From Luteolibacter sp. (GTDB lineage Bacteria > Verrucomicrobiota > Verrucomicrobiia > Verrucomicrobiales > Akkermansiaceae), in NCBI GenBank assembly GCA_030696085.1, contig JAUYNL010000020.1, forward strand, positions 1 to 32,405: DNA of 32,405 nt, written 5' to 3'. Of this stretch, positions 1-8,900 are shown piece by piece. The notes below the pieces were generated by a model. The model saw nothing but the letters and a program-made list of their open reading frames with translations, was not told the DNA's origin and searched no databases. A program made the position numbers and the translations under genes. How positions within the stretch are numbered: the first letter of the stretch is position 1; each line of letters starts with the position of its first letter.

Positions 1-610
1 GGGCCCTTTGTCTATGGGGAAACTATCGCATGCGGGGGACTCGTTAGTTCAGATTTGCCGGTAGGTCAAGTAGCGCTTGGTGACACATCGCGCGGAGCTG
101 GGACGCTGCCGCCTTTGGTCGATTGTTGCGCTAGGGCAACAAAACCAATTCTTCAAATTTCAGTCAATTCTAAAAAATTCGTCATTCCTATTTCAAAATT
201 CATGATTCAGGAACCCGGGGGAGGTGTGTTGAGCTCACACGGTTGATACCAGTAGGCAAATCCGGCTTGAGCGCTCAATTGAAATGACGAAGTTGTGATG
301 GGTTTATCGCATGGCCGGATGGCAATCAATAAAATACGTATTGTTTGATATTTTAAGTAGCCGAAGCTCTAAAACGCGAGCTTCGATGGAGTGCGGCAGC
401 CAAACCTTGGGGAGGAGACGGGGGCTGTGGAATGGAGCTGTGTGGTTGAATGGGGGGGGGGAACGAAACATCCGTGGAAGAAGTCTCTGGAGGCATGAGA
501 TTGTCTCAAACACTGACGCAACGACCATGCCAGCTTTCCGGCTAATTGAAATAACGTGATCACGTGTGAGCAGCGGAGGACGCCAATCTTCACTCCTGAC
601 AGCCCCCGCC
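1..610. other. Gene-poor intergenic stretch with palindromes and degenerate repeat
   Basis: No convincing gene is seen here. Short open frames exist on both strands but none resembles a known protein, and the stretch around 130-360 is clearly more AT-rich than the rest of the window. It holds a perfect 12-bp palindrome TTGAGCGCTCAA (267-278), a hairpin at 362-385, a run of ten G (452-461), and a second perfect 12-bp palindrome ACGTGATCACGT (554-565). A 13-bp near-identical direct repeat (AATTGAAATGACG at 277-289 and AATTGAAATAACG at 544-556) brackets a segment of about 280 bp. This may be the decayed remains of a small repeat element; that is inference. Confidence 0.5.
362..385. repeat. Perfect hairpin within a REP-like degenerate repeat
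   Basis: CGAAGCTC and GAGCTTCG form an 8-bp perfect stem around the 8-nt loop TAAAACGC. It is followed at once by GATGGAGTGCGGCAGCC. From memory, strings like GGAGTGCGGCAGC recur in intergenic repeats of Verrucomicrobiota genomes, so this may be a decayed copy. No T-tract follows on either strand, so it is not a typical terminator. Family membership needs a genome-wide search for the same string. Confidence 0.35.
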
Positions 611-2074
611 CTATTTCTTCTTTTCGATGGCTACCAGGGTGATGTCATCCATCTGCGGGCCTTCGCCGGTGAACTGGCGGAGCTCATCCTGCATACGGGT
701 CAGCACGGCTTCGGCACCCAGAGAGGCAGCCGTGCGGAACGCTTCGGACATGCGCTCCATGCCAAACTCCTCATCCTCGGAGTCCACCGCCTCGCGCACG
801 CCGTCGGTGTAGAACAAAACGCAGTCCCCGGACATGAGAAAGACCTCCTGGTCTTTCGTCACCCGCTCGAACACCGAACCGCCATCCACCCCCAAGGCAA
901 GCCCGGGAGAGCGCAGGAGTTCCACTTTCCCGGTTTCCCGGCGAAACAGCAGCGCGGGATCGTGGCCGGCGCGGGCAATGACGAGCTTCCCGTTTTTTTC
1001 ATCCAGAATGCCGTATGCCATGCTGATGAACATGTCCTCTCGGATATCCGGGAAAAGCTGGCGGTTCACGGCGGCAAGCACCTCCGAAGGGGACGTCTGG
1101 CCAGGGGCCACTGATCGAAGGGCGCTGCGGCACATCGCCATCAGCAGCCCGGCAGGCAGGCCCTTGCCCGAAACATCGGCAATTACGATGCCGAATCTGC
1201 CTTCTCCCAGTTCAAGGTAATCGTAATAATCCCCGCTGATGATGCGGGCCGGCAGGTTGGTGCCACTGATGCGGAAACCAGCGACGACGGGATCGTTCTG
1301 GGGCAACAGGATGCGCTGGACCTCGCGGGCATTTTGAAGTTCGCCCTCCATCGCCCTTTTTTCGCTGGCCTCCCGATGGATCCGGGCATTGCCGATGGCG
1401 AACGACGACTGTTCCGCAGCGGAACGAAACACCGCGAAATCATTTGCGGAAAAACCTCCGTCCTCGTGACGTCGCGCAACCACCAGCACGCCCAGATCCT
1501 TGCCCGCATGGCGCAAGGGCGCCAGCAACGCCGCAACATCATCGGTGTAACGGATAAACGCATCGCGGAACGACGGGTGGCTCTTCACATCCTCGACATG
1601 GATCGGCTCCCCGACGATGAGGCAGTAACCGAGAATCCCCTCGTCTACGGTGACCCTGGACAGGCGCAGGTGGCTTTCAAGCGCCCGGGGATCCCGCGAG
1701 GCCTTCTTGCGCACCTCCACCGGAATACCGATCAGCGGCGGGCAGTCCTCCGAGATGTAGGAAGGGAGCAGGAATCCATTTCCAGCTCCCAGAAAATAAA
1801 CGGCCCCGCCGCGGGCATTGACCACCTTGTCGATGCCCTCGACGATGATGCGTGAGAGCACCGAGGGGGATGGTTCGTTCTCGATGGCCTGTCCGAGGTC
1901 ATGAAGGAAGGAAAACATGCGCTGCTCTCCGCCCTCGAAATCACGAAAGCGCCGGCGGATGACGCGGTTGTTCCGACGCTGGTTGCGGAGGGCAAGCAGC
2001 AGACCCAGAAACACTGGAATGCAAACGCCAAGCGCGATGATCGCAGGATCTGGCATTTGAAGAGGGTGGAGCAT
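611..2074 (-). CDS. SpoIIE/RsbU-type PP2C serine phosphatase with GAF sensor
   Basis: Predicted membrane-anchored protein phosphatase of 487 residues. One N-terminal membrane segment (about residues 8-28) is followed by a basic stretch, a GAF-like sensory domain (about 60-235), a short helical linker (236-258, ending NAREVQRILLP, typical of RsbU-like proteins) and a SpoIIE/PP2C domain. Metal-binding motifs are visible: GDYYD (Asp282 region), ADVSGKG (Asp300 region), RAGHDPALL, YTDGV and the terminal QMDDITL. Such enzymes dephosphorylate STAS anti-anti-sigma proteins in partner switching. The first ATG at 2074 is chosen because an upstream GTG frame (to 2173) would add 33 unlikely residues and overlap the STAS gene ending at 2100. 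The gap to that gene is 25 bp, consistent with co-transcription. Family is sure; the signal sensed is unknown. Confidence 0.9.
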   Translation of the reverse strand: MLHPLQMPDPAIIALGVCIPVFLGLLLALRNQRRNNRVIRRRFRDFEGGEQRMFSFLHDLGQAIENEPSPSVLSRIIVEGIDKVVNARGGAVYFLGAGNGFLLPSYISEDCPPLIGIPVEVRKKASRDPRALESHLRLSRVTVDEGILGYCLIVGEPIHVEDVKSHPSFRDAFIRYTDDVAALLAPLRHAGKDLGVLVVARRHEDGGFSANDFAVFRSAAEQSSFAIGNARIHREASEKRAMEGELQNAREVQRILLPQNDPVVAGFRISGTNLPARIISGDYYDYLELGEGRFGIVIADVSGKGLPAGLLMAMCRSALRSVAPGQTSPSEVLAAVNRQLFPDIREDMFISMAYGILDEKNGKLVIARAGHDPALLFRRETGKVELLRSPGLALGVDGGSVFERVTKDQEVFLMSGDCVLFYTDGVREAVDSEDEEFGMERMSEAFRTAASLGAEAVLTRMQDELRQFTGEGPQMDDITLVAIEKKK

Positions 2075-2099
2075 TTCCTGTGGGGCCTTGGCGGATTCT

Positions 2100-2711
2100 T
2101 TAATCTCTCTCCGGGGGCTCCGCCAGCCTGCCTTTTTCCGACGACAATTCGTTTTCCAACACGGAAACGACACCCGCGAAATTGCGGGCGTTCTTGGAGT
2201 TCACATCGGAAAGCGTCTGATGGGCTTCGAGCACATGCCTCGCACGCTGGAGCCGACCCAGACCGCCGATCATCTGCGGCGTTTGCAACTCGCTACGGAC
2301 GGCATCCACCCTGCCTCGCCAGATGGCGGACGGGGGATCGATTTCCATCAGAAAGTCCAGACCCAAGTCCTCAAGAGAGCGGCGGTTGCGCTCTCCCGGT
2401 TCGGCGATTTGAAGGGTTCCTCCCTCCTGTGCGGAAAGGCGCGCTGCCATTCCGGCGAGTGTTCCCATGAAGGTGGAATCCATCCCGGTGCAGGCACCAA
2501 GGTCCACGACCAAACAGGTTTCCCCTGCCGCAATGCGCCCGTCGCCAAACGCTTTCATTCCAGGGCTGTTCGCAAATGAACCCTTCCCTTCAAACCGGAT
2601 CCAACTGAATCCATCGAAGACTCCAACTATAATGGGGCTGTCCGCAGTCACAGGTAAAGGGTCGTCGTTCGCACGGCCCGACCTAGGGGACCGTAAAATC
2701 AGAGAGGTCAC
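2100..2711 (-). CDS. STAS-domain protein (anti-sigma factor antagonist-like)
   Basis: About 203 residues. The stretch ETCLVVDLGACTGMDSTF (about 64-81) is a classic STAS-domain beta strand and loop, with Ser79 in the GMDST motif at the place where SpoIIAA-type antagonists are phosphorylated. Beyond residue 120 the protein has a helical C-terminal extension of about 80 residues that a minimal STAS protein lacks; it is rich in Arg, Glu and Leu and may bind a partner. The gene lies directly upstream of a SpoIIE-type phosphatase, its expected enzyme partner. The start is uncertain: no ATG lies before the domain, and the GTG at 2711 or an internal GTG near 2651 are the choices, neither with a clear ribosome-binding site. 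No anti-sigma kinase is nearby. Confidence 0.75.
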   Translation of the reverse strand: MTSLILRSPRSGRANDDPLPVTADSPIIVGVFDGFSWIRFEGKGSFANSPGMKAFGDGRIAAGETCLVVDLGACTGMDSTFMGTLAGMAARLSAQEGGTLQIAEPGERNRRSLEDLGLDFLMEIDPPSAIWRGRVDAVRSELQTPQMIGGLGRLQRARHVLEAHQTLSDVNSKNARNFAGVVSVLENELSSEKGRLAEPPERD

Positions 2712-2740
2712 AGGTCAACCATCCATCTCGAAAATCCCAC

Positions 2741-3199
2741 TTACCGCCAAAGATAGGATCGGCTGCTGGACAGTTCCCGATTTCCGCGCCGGATGCTGGC
2801 CCTCCACGCCAGTACCTTGCCACCCTTGAAATAGTCGTCGCCAATCACCGCGAAATTCGCGACGCCCTCCTGGGCGGATGCGGGAAATGACTTGGTCATG
2901 CGCTTGACACGGCTGGCGGTTGCTCCCTGCTGATACTCGAAAAGCACTTCCACCTGGCCCTGCCCGGCTCCTTCGGCATCGTGCCATATCAGCGTGTAAT
3001 ATTGTCCCAGCCGCTGGCGGCGCTCCTCCATGCTCACGGCACCGTGCAAACGCCGCGCCTTCTCCATGCGCACCATCGGATCATCGGATGCTTCGCGGGT
3101 CTGATCGCGCAGCACGAATTGTTTCACCACCAGCTTTTCCGGCGGACTCGCGCAAGCGCCGAGGAACAGAGCGGCCAGCAAAGGAATGATGCGTCTCAC
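2741..3199 (-). CDS. Small predicted lipoprotein of unknown function
   Basis: A 152-residue protein with a lipoprotein signal peptide: MRR, a hydrophobic stretch and the lipobox LGAC, so Cys15 would be lipidated and the protein exported. The mature part is charged and rich in Arg and Glu, with a beta-rich second half containing FAVIGDDYFKGGKVLAWRA. I do not recognise the family. The start is a GTG at 3199, accepted because the signal peptide begins right there. The stop lies 29 bp before the STAS gene, so it may be the first gene of a three-gene unit with the STAS protein and the phosphatase; that link rests on spacing only. Confidence 0.65.
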   Translation of the reverse strand: MRRIIPLLAALFLGACASPPEKLVVKQFVLRDQTREASDDPMVRMEKARRLHGAVSMEERRQRLGQYYTLIWHDAEGAGQGQVEVLFEYQQGATASRVKRMTKSFPASAQEGVANFAVIGDDYFKGGKVLAWRASIRRGNRELSSSRSYLWR

Positions 3200-3532
3200 G
3201 CCGGGTATTCAAACAAGATGGCAACGGGATTCAAGAACCATCCCATCCATATCGGTTTTTCACCTTTCCCGGGCACGCATGAGGGCCACCTCAATGCCCG
3301 GGATTTCCGGCTCGCGGTGGATGTGCCGACCCATTCCGGCAGCATCGGTGTCACCGCCCTGTCGAAGTTCCGAAAAACCGACAGCCTTCAGTCACCCGCA
3401 TTCCTTCCATCAAAATCACCCGACATCAACCCGGTCGCTCAGACGTTTTCCCCATGCGGACATATCATCCGCCACCCGGTGGTCGCCCGTATCGTCGAAG
3501 CATACGAACGCCCTCATGCGTGAATCGCCCCC
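3200..3532. other. 333-bp intergenic stretch; one weak plus-strand open frame
   Basis: Lies between two minus-strand lipoprotein genes. A plus-strand frame from ATG 3218 to 3523 would give 101 residues (starting MATGFKNHPIH) without recognisable domain, signal peptide or ribosome-binding site. It runs opposite to its neighbours. It could be a small gene, but nothing supports translation. The stretch must also hold the promoter of the minus-strand lipoprotein that starts at 3199; I cannot point to convincing -35/-10 boxes. Confidence 0.3.
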
Positions 3533-4156
3533 TTACTCGGACTCGCCTTCCTCGCCGTTGGGCGGCAATGGTGCGGGAGTCGGCGCGGGTGCGGGCAATG
3601 AATCGCCGGACACCGTCACCGGTGGCACGGGATCGGGACTGGAGGGCGCTTCGGGATCGATCACCGTGGGAATCGCCCCTTCGGGCGGTAACTCCCCCGG
3701 AGTCACGGGCGGGAGCGCATCTCCGTACCCGCCGACCGGAGGATAGACTTGATATTCGCCCGGATTGGGCGCGCCGAACGGACTGCCTCCCTGGATACCG
3801 GGCGCATTCGGATCCTCGATCATGACGCTCGGCACCCAGCCCACCTCGCCGCTGTCGAGTTCCACTTTTACATAACTATCGGCTGTGGAGATCACCTTCA
3901 TCGAGGTGCCGCGCGCGATGAGCTTGTCGGCATCCGTATCACCCTTGGGCCGTGTTTTGAAAAACGCGGTGTTGTCCATCGCCGCACGCACGAATTGCCC
4001 GGCGGCAAACACCGAACCGCTGACTGATGGGCCGGCTTGATCGGCACCCGGCGGACGCAGCGGATCGAAGTCTCCACTGGTGATGGGCCGGTTCATGGTA
4101 TCGCAAGCGGCGAGACCGAAAACAACGACTGCCGGAAGGGCCGATATGCATTTCAT
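3533..4156 (-). CDS. Lipoprotein with bacterial SH3-like domain and Pro-rich tail
   Basis: A 207-residue protein with a signal peptide and lipobox LAAC (lipidated Cys near residue 18). Residues about 50-115 look like a bacterial SH3-like fold: FFKTRP, then an RGTSMKVIS turn, VKVELDSGEVGWVP and a closing VMIED, the pattern of SH3 domains that bind peptidoglycan peptides or proteins. The C-terminal 90 residues are Pro- and Gly-rich and end in an acidic EEGESE, probably unstructured and spanning the periplasm or cell surface. Start ATG at 4156. The role is likely envelope-associated scaffolding or wall binding; the ligand is not known. Confidence 0.7.
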   Translation of the reverse strand: MKCISALPAVVVFGLAACDTMNRPITSGDFDPLRPPGADQAGPSVSGSVFAAGQFVRAAMDNTAFFKTRPKGDTDADKLIARGTSMKVISTADSYVKVELDSGEVGWVPSVMIEDPNAPGIQGGSPFGAPNPGEYQVYPPVGGYGDALPPVTPGELPPEGAIPTVIDPEAPSSPDPVPPVTVSGDSLPAPAPTPAPLPPNGEEGESE

Positions 4157-4209
4157 GGGAAGCAGGAACTAACACGGAAGCCGAGTGCGGTCAACGTGTT
4201 TCCCGATCC

Positions 4210-4226
4210 AAAAAACCGCGCGCGGC
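4210..4226 (-). terminator. Possible intrinsic terminator after the frameshifted secreted-protein gene
   Basis: On the minus strand, right after the TGA at 4227-4229, a short GC-rich self-complementary stretch (CCGCGCGCGG) is followed by six T and GG. The stem is short (about 5 bp including a wobble pair, loop CGCG), so strength is doubtful, but the position at the end of the surface-protein cluster fits. Confidence 0.4.
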
Positions 4227-4607
4227 TCAGGGCAGCGAGGCCTTGAGGCGAATGAAACGTTTCGGATGGGCCGGATCCAAGGGCGTCCGGTCGCGCACGA
4301 GGAGCTCCCCCGCATCGTCCGCCAAGATTTGGGTATGGGAGGGCCCGGAATTCCAATCCACCAGATTCCCGGAAACCTCGACTGTGAGTGTGGTCTTGTG
4401 ATCGATGCGCCGCGGGATGGAGATCACGAGGTGGCTGGAATCCAGCGAAACCGGCGTGCTCACGGGCGCACTGGCCACGGACGGGGCGGTGCCGAAGACG
4501 AATTCCAGCAGATTCGGAATACCGTCCTGATCAGGGTCGTCATTAGGACCTTTCAGCGGCTCCTCACTTGGAATTTCCGCCTGAAACTGATCCCAAGTGG
4601 TGTCTGG
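4227..4607 (-). pseudogene. Out-of-frame C-terminal part of the secreted protein at 4564-5142
   Basis: The frame continues, beyond a C9 tract, what is evidently the rest of the upstream protein: PPPDTTWDQFQAEIP, then the calcium-loop linker DPDQDGIPNLLEFVFG, then a beta-rich C-terminal module ending KRFIRLKASLP. This linker-plus-module arrangement is common at the C-terminus of secreted Verrucomicrobiota proteins. It has no start codon of its own except an internal GTG at 4478, which would cut off the linker. Removing one C from the tract at 4606-4614 joins it in frame to the upstream part, giving about 304 residues in all. It is therefore either a real frameshift, a slippage-controlled gene or a sequencing error. 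Confidence 0.65.
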
Positions 4608-5142
4608 GGGGGGGAGCCTGGGTGACGGCCGCGGATTTCATCAGAAACGGACTGCCGGAGGAGTTGATCTCACCGAGGATGGGAGTGGCATCGGCGGCGG
4701 ACCATGCAGGAGGTAGGGGATTGGGAATACCAGTGGTATTTGCGAAAGGCCAATTCCATGAATCGTCCGTGAAAAGTATCCACTCACCGGAGACCGCGTC
4801 GCCTCTGAAGCCCCAGATATAGGCCCGCTTTCCGACGGTGAAGGGCGGATCGTTGTCCTCGACGACAAACTCGGCGCTGAAATCCTTGCCAACCGCATTG
4901 TAGCCGATCCGCTGGGCGGGCCGCCAGTGCTGAGCCCATTGCCCCTTGTTGTCGCTGGTGGGCTCGAACGAGCCATCGAAGACGCCCAACTCGAAGCGGT
5001 AGCCGCCGTCCATCAACGCCCCGGCGATGCTGGTGTGATTGGTGGCACCTGGCGGGCTGAACCAAAAAATCCGTTCCGCATGCAGTGAACCGCACGCAAG
5101 CAGGGCCCCGATCGGAATCCAACATGCCAACAGGCGCATCAT
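4564..5142 (-). CDS. Secreted protein, paralogue of the adjacent PEP-CTERM protein (frameshifted)
   Basis: 192 residues as read, of which about the last 12 are out-of-frame. It starts with a signal peptide (MMRLLACWIPIGALLACG, cleavage after SLHA). The body matches the next upstream gene product: FELGVFDGSFEP against FELGAFVENFTP, a shared tryptophan-rich H/NWR segment, AYIWGF against AYIWIR, and EWILFTDDSWNWPF against EWLLVRSEDWTFP. Intact, it would continue through a calcium-loop linker into a C-terminal beta module instead of a PEP-CTERM anchor. Its start lies 6 bp after the stop of the paralogue, suggesting co-transcription. Function unknown; probably a secreted or surface protein. Confidence 0.65.
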   Translation of the reverse strand: MMRLLACWIPIGALLACGSLHAERIFWFSPPGATNHTSIAGALMDGGYRFELGVFDGSFEPTSDNKGQWAQHWRPAQRIGYNAVGKDFSAEFVVEDNDPPFTVGKRAYIWGFRGDAVSGEWILFTDDSWNWPFANTTGIPNPLPPAWSAADATPILGEINSSGSPFLMKSAAVTQAPPPRHHLGSVSGGNSK

Positions 5143-5148
5143 ATAATT

Positions 5149-5805
5149 TCATGCAGTCCGTCTGCGCCGCAGCACCGTGCCAAATCCGGCAAGGGCGGCC
5201 ATCAGCGCCGAGGAAGGTTCTGGAACGAAGGTGAAGGTCTGAAGCCCGGAACTGCCGATCTGAGTGTAGGTGCCGGGACCCATGACTCCACCCTGCCTGC
5301 CCCACTCGGGATCGTCGTTGGCATCAAGCTGGCTGACTGACCAGGAAATCACGTTGGTATCGCAGCAATCTCCGCCCTCCACCGGAAAGGTCCAATCCTC
5401 GGAGCGGACCAGCAGCCACTCGGATCCTTCGATCGGCTCCTCGCCCTTGCGGATCCAAATGTAGGCTTCCAGCCCGGAGAAACTCAGGGAGCCGGGAGCC
5501 AGATAGCTGCTGGTTACGCCTTCTCCGATGAATACCGTGGACGTGAAATTTCCGGTGTCGGAATTATATGCGGCCTGGTCGAAAACCCGCCAATTTTCAA
5601 ACCACATGTGGGTATTGGTTTCGTCTGGCGTGAAATTCTCCACAAAGGCTCCAAGCTCGAAAACAAAGGTATCGTCCAACGTGACACCATTGCTGTCCGT
5701 GACGCCATCGAGCACCTCATTGCCCCAATTGAGAGTTTGGGACTGCGAGCGGGTAGCGGAAACGACAGTCAGAATTGCCGTGAGCAGCATGAAGCGGATT
5801 TTCAT
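5149..5805 (-). CDS. PEP-CTERM-anchored secreted protein
   Basis: 218 residues from the ATG at 5805, chosen because it starts a signal peptide (MKIRFMLLTAILTVVSA) whereas the longer frame adds a non-signal stretch. The C-terminus carries a PEP-CTERM sorting signal: VPEPSS, a hydrophobic segment ALMAALAGFG and RRRR. In this system an exosortase cleaves at the motif and the protein is released to the surface or extracellular matrix. The body (about 30-185) contains two adjacent cysteines (GGDCCDT) and is homologous to the protein encoded just downstream. A promoter candidate lies about 50-80 bp upstream. The function of the body is unknown. No exosortase gene is in the window. Confidence 0.8.
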   Translation of the reverse strand: MKIRFMLLTAILTVVSATRSQSQTLNWGNEVLDGVTDSNGVTLDDTFVFELGAFVENFTPDETNTHMWFENWRVFDQAAYNSDTGNFTSTVFIGEGVTSSYLAPGSLSFSGLEAYIWIRKGEEPIEGSEWLLVRSEDWTFPVEGGDCCDTNVISWSVSQLDANDDPEWGRQGGVMGPGTYTQIGSSGLQTFTFVPEPSSALMAALAGFGTVLRRRRTA

Positions 5806-5817
5806 GATCGAGTAGGG

Positions 5818-5830
5818 GGGCCTGCGGCCC
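5818..5830. other. GC-rich hairpin in the leader of the PEP-CTERM gene
   Basis: GGGCC TGC GGCCC gives a 5-bp perfect stem with a 3-nt loop, 13 bp before the ATG at 5805. It lies within the predicted 5' untranslated region and close to where a ribosome would bind, so it might reduce translation. No other evidence. Confidence 0.25.
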
Positions 5831-5859
5831 AGTCTGATTCTAAGGGACTCGGCGCGGAA

Positions 5860-5887
5860 ATTAAAGATCTTTTGATAATTTGGACAA
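5860..5887 (-). promoter_or_regulatory. Candidate sigma-70-like promoter for the PEP-CTERM gene
   Basis: On the minus strand TTGTCC (5882-5887) and TTTAAT (5860-5865) are separated by 16 bp, in an AT-rich patch between the giant surface-protein gene and the PEP-CTERM gene. The -10 box differs from TATAAT at one position. Transcription would start near 5853, leaving a leader of about 48 nt. Confidence 0.4.
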
Positions 5888-5904
5888 GTTAAATAAACTC
5901 GCAA

Positions 5905-8900
5905 TCAAGGGCTCCATGGGCTGGGCGAGGTGTATTGCGGGAGCCCGTCGCGGGTCCGAACAAAGACACTGCGGTTGCCGGAAAGCAGGTTTTGCGCATC
6001 GCGGACGAGGATGGAGGCATCCCCGACCTTGACCCAGCGCAGCAAGTCGGGCCGCGCGGGGGCGGCATTGAGCAGGTAGTAGGTATCAAAGCCGGGCGAG
6101 TCGATGGTTTGGTCCGCCCTCCATACGAAAATCGAATCCGCAGTCTTGAAGTCACGGCTGCCGAAGAAACCAGTGGCGGTGCTCATGGCGCGGCCACCAG
6201 CACCGTTGATCGATTGCTCGATGGGATAACCGCCGCCGACTAGATTGTTACCCACCGCTAGCGGACGGATGAAGTCGTTTTCGCGCACTTCGCCGTAGCT
6301 GAGGATGGAAGTCTCGGTGTGGCGGTTGTTAAAGAACATACCATGACCTGGAGAAATGACGGTAGAACCCTGGTTGACGCTCGAATTCGCTCCCGCCTTG
6401 ATCCACATCGGCGATCCTTCGTTGCTATAAAGCCAGTACAAACTCCATGCCCCGCCCGCGAACAACTGGACCTCATCGGCGCTCGTCATTGTTCCCGAGG
6501 CGACAAAACCATCGGGAGGAAAGATTTCCGCGAGTGTCCAGTGGCGGTGAACGGCGATGCGATCCCCCGCCAAGCTTGCGGGCGCGGCACTCGTGAGGGT
6601 GTTAAACGGCGCGCCCGCAGCATGAGGATCGCTGTCGTTGGCCACGGTAATCGTGTTTCCGCTGGCGGAAACGATATCGAAACGCTGGCCCTCGTTGTCG
6701 CCGGAGCTGACCTCCAGATAGAAGCTTCCACCGGATGCGAGCAGCGTATCGAGGTCGTCATTGGCAGCGAAGGCAAGCACCTGGCCGTCCACTTCACTGA
6801 TGGTGCCGGTGAAGGCTGTCTCACGTTGATACGGCACGTTGTAGGTGCGGCAGCAGATTGCCAGATCAGTCACGGTCCAGCCTTCCACTTCGATGAAGCT
6901 GCCGTGGTCAACCTCGTCATTTCCGCCATCGTCATCGAGATCGGCCTTGATCCTGACGAATCCCTCGCCACCAGTTAGACCGGTGAGGGTTTCGAGACCG
7001 TGGATCGTCACGGTTTCCGTGCAATCGCCGTTATCGACGGTGGTGGCATTGCCATCGATACCTGTATCGATAACGATGTCCTGCCAGACAGTGGGATCGC
7101 CCAATACCGCAGCGTATTGCAGCCTGTAAATCACATTGAGCGGGGCACCCTTCGGACGAATGAAGACTCCCTCAAGCGTGCCGCTGACGGTTGTGGACGG
7201 GCGGATGATCCATGCCGTGCCAGCAGGCAGGTGCCCGCCGGTCACACCGCTGTCATAGGGCATAGCGAAAGCGAACTCGGCGAAGTTGTCATAGGCGTCC
7301 GCATCGGGATTTCCGTCGGCGGTTTCACTGGGATGGAGTTGTTTCCAATCCGCCCAGGTGTCCGGGCAGCGGCTGATCTCCACGAAGTCGTTGAGGGAAT
7401 TGGTTTCACCTGCAATGACATTGATCGGGCGGATTTCATCAAGGTTTCCTCCGTCCTTGTCGGAAAGGCTGACAAAGCCCGCGGGCTGGGTTTCCACCAC
7501 ACCGTAGGTGCCGGGCGGCAGATTGCCGAAACTGTAGGTGCCGTCGAATGCGCTGGTTGTGGTCACTGGATTACCGCCATCCAGCACGGGATTGCCGCTG
7601 TCGTCCACCAGTGACAAGATCACTCCTTCAATCGGCGTGTCGCCGAGATCATCATTGTCGGCATCCTCCCAGACCATGCCGGTGATGGCCCCGAGTTGGA
7701 TTGGATCGGTGTCGGCGTCGTCGGTGTCGTTAACAGGGTTCGGATCCGGTTGGTCTCCGGTGATGGTGGCGACATTCAGATAGGTGCCGGTGGATTTCAC
7801 CGTGGCGGTGATGGTCAGAGTGGCGGTAGCTCCGTTGGCCATGGCTCCGATGGTCCATACTCCGGTGCCACTGTCATAGGCGGCGGGCGGATCGGCGGAA
7901 ACGAAGGTGTAGCCGGACGGCATGGCATCGTTGGCCGTCACTCCCGTCGCGGGGCCGCTTCCGTGATTGGTGGCAACCAGGGTGAAGATCACCTGCGAGC
8001 CCACGAGAGGAGTGGAAATGTTGACGGATTTCACAATACCAAGATCCACCGGCGGAGCATAACCGTCGATGCCGGCATCGATGTTATTACCAGCGACGGC
8101 GGTCACGACTGTCGGGTCGGTTCCTTCGGTCTGGGTGTAACCGGTCGGGTACTCAGGATCGGTTTCATCCACCTTGGCGGTCGTGCCGCCGGGCGGCACG
8201 GTGGCCGTCCAATCACCGTTTGAGTTGGTGCTGACGGTCTGCGGGTTGCCGTTCGAATCGGTGACGATCACGTTTACGTTGGCCAGATCCGGTTCTCCGG
8301 AGTCCTGGGCGCCATCGCCATCGGTGTCGATGTAGAGGTGGCCGAACACGGTGCCCGGTTGATAGAATCCCGCGTCAATGGTCGGATCGGACTGGCCGCC
8401 ACTGAGGAGCACGGTGTGGGATTTGCCGCTCACCGGGTCGGCATCGCTATCGCCGGTGTCGGTCCCCTGATTGCCCAGCGTGCGGACATAACCGGAAGGC
8501 ATGTCGAATCCCAAATAATAGGAACCGGGCATCAGAACGAAGGAATAGGAACCATCGGACGCGCTGGTAGTAGTCGCCGCAATGGTATTGTTCGCGGCTT
8601 GGAAAACCGTGATGGCTACTCCCTGGAGACCCGTCTCACCGCCATCCTGGCGACCGTCCGCGTTGATGTCGTTCCATACGAAATCGCCGAGTGCGACAGG
8701 CGTCGTGTAGCCGAAATCAAGATCGGTGCGGGTTTGGTTCGCACTGATGAAAAAGGTGGCGGCGTGGTCGAGCGCCCCGATCAAGTCATGGGTCTGCACC
8801 ATGCCCGCAGGCAATGTGCTGGTGTCCACTCGGGCCGTGTAGGTTCCGGGCACCAGGTTGCCAATGGAGTAGGCTCCGTTGGAATCAGTGATGGCGGTCG

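Noticed and set aside
3218..3523. Small plus-strand gene between the two lipoprotein genes
   Set aside because: No ribosome-binding site, family match or signal; orientation opposite to neighbours. Mentioned only as intergenic content.
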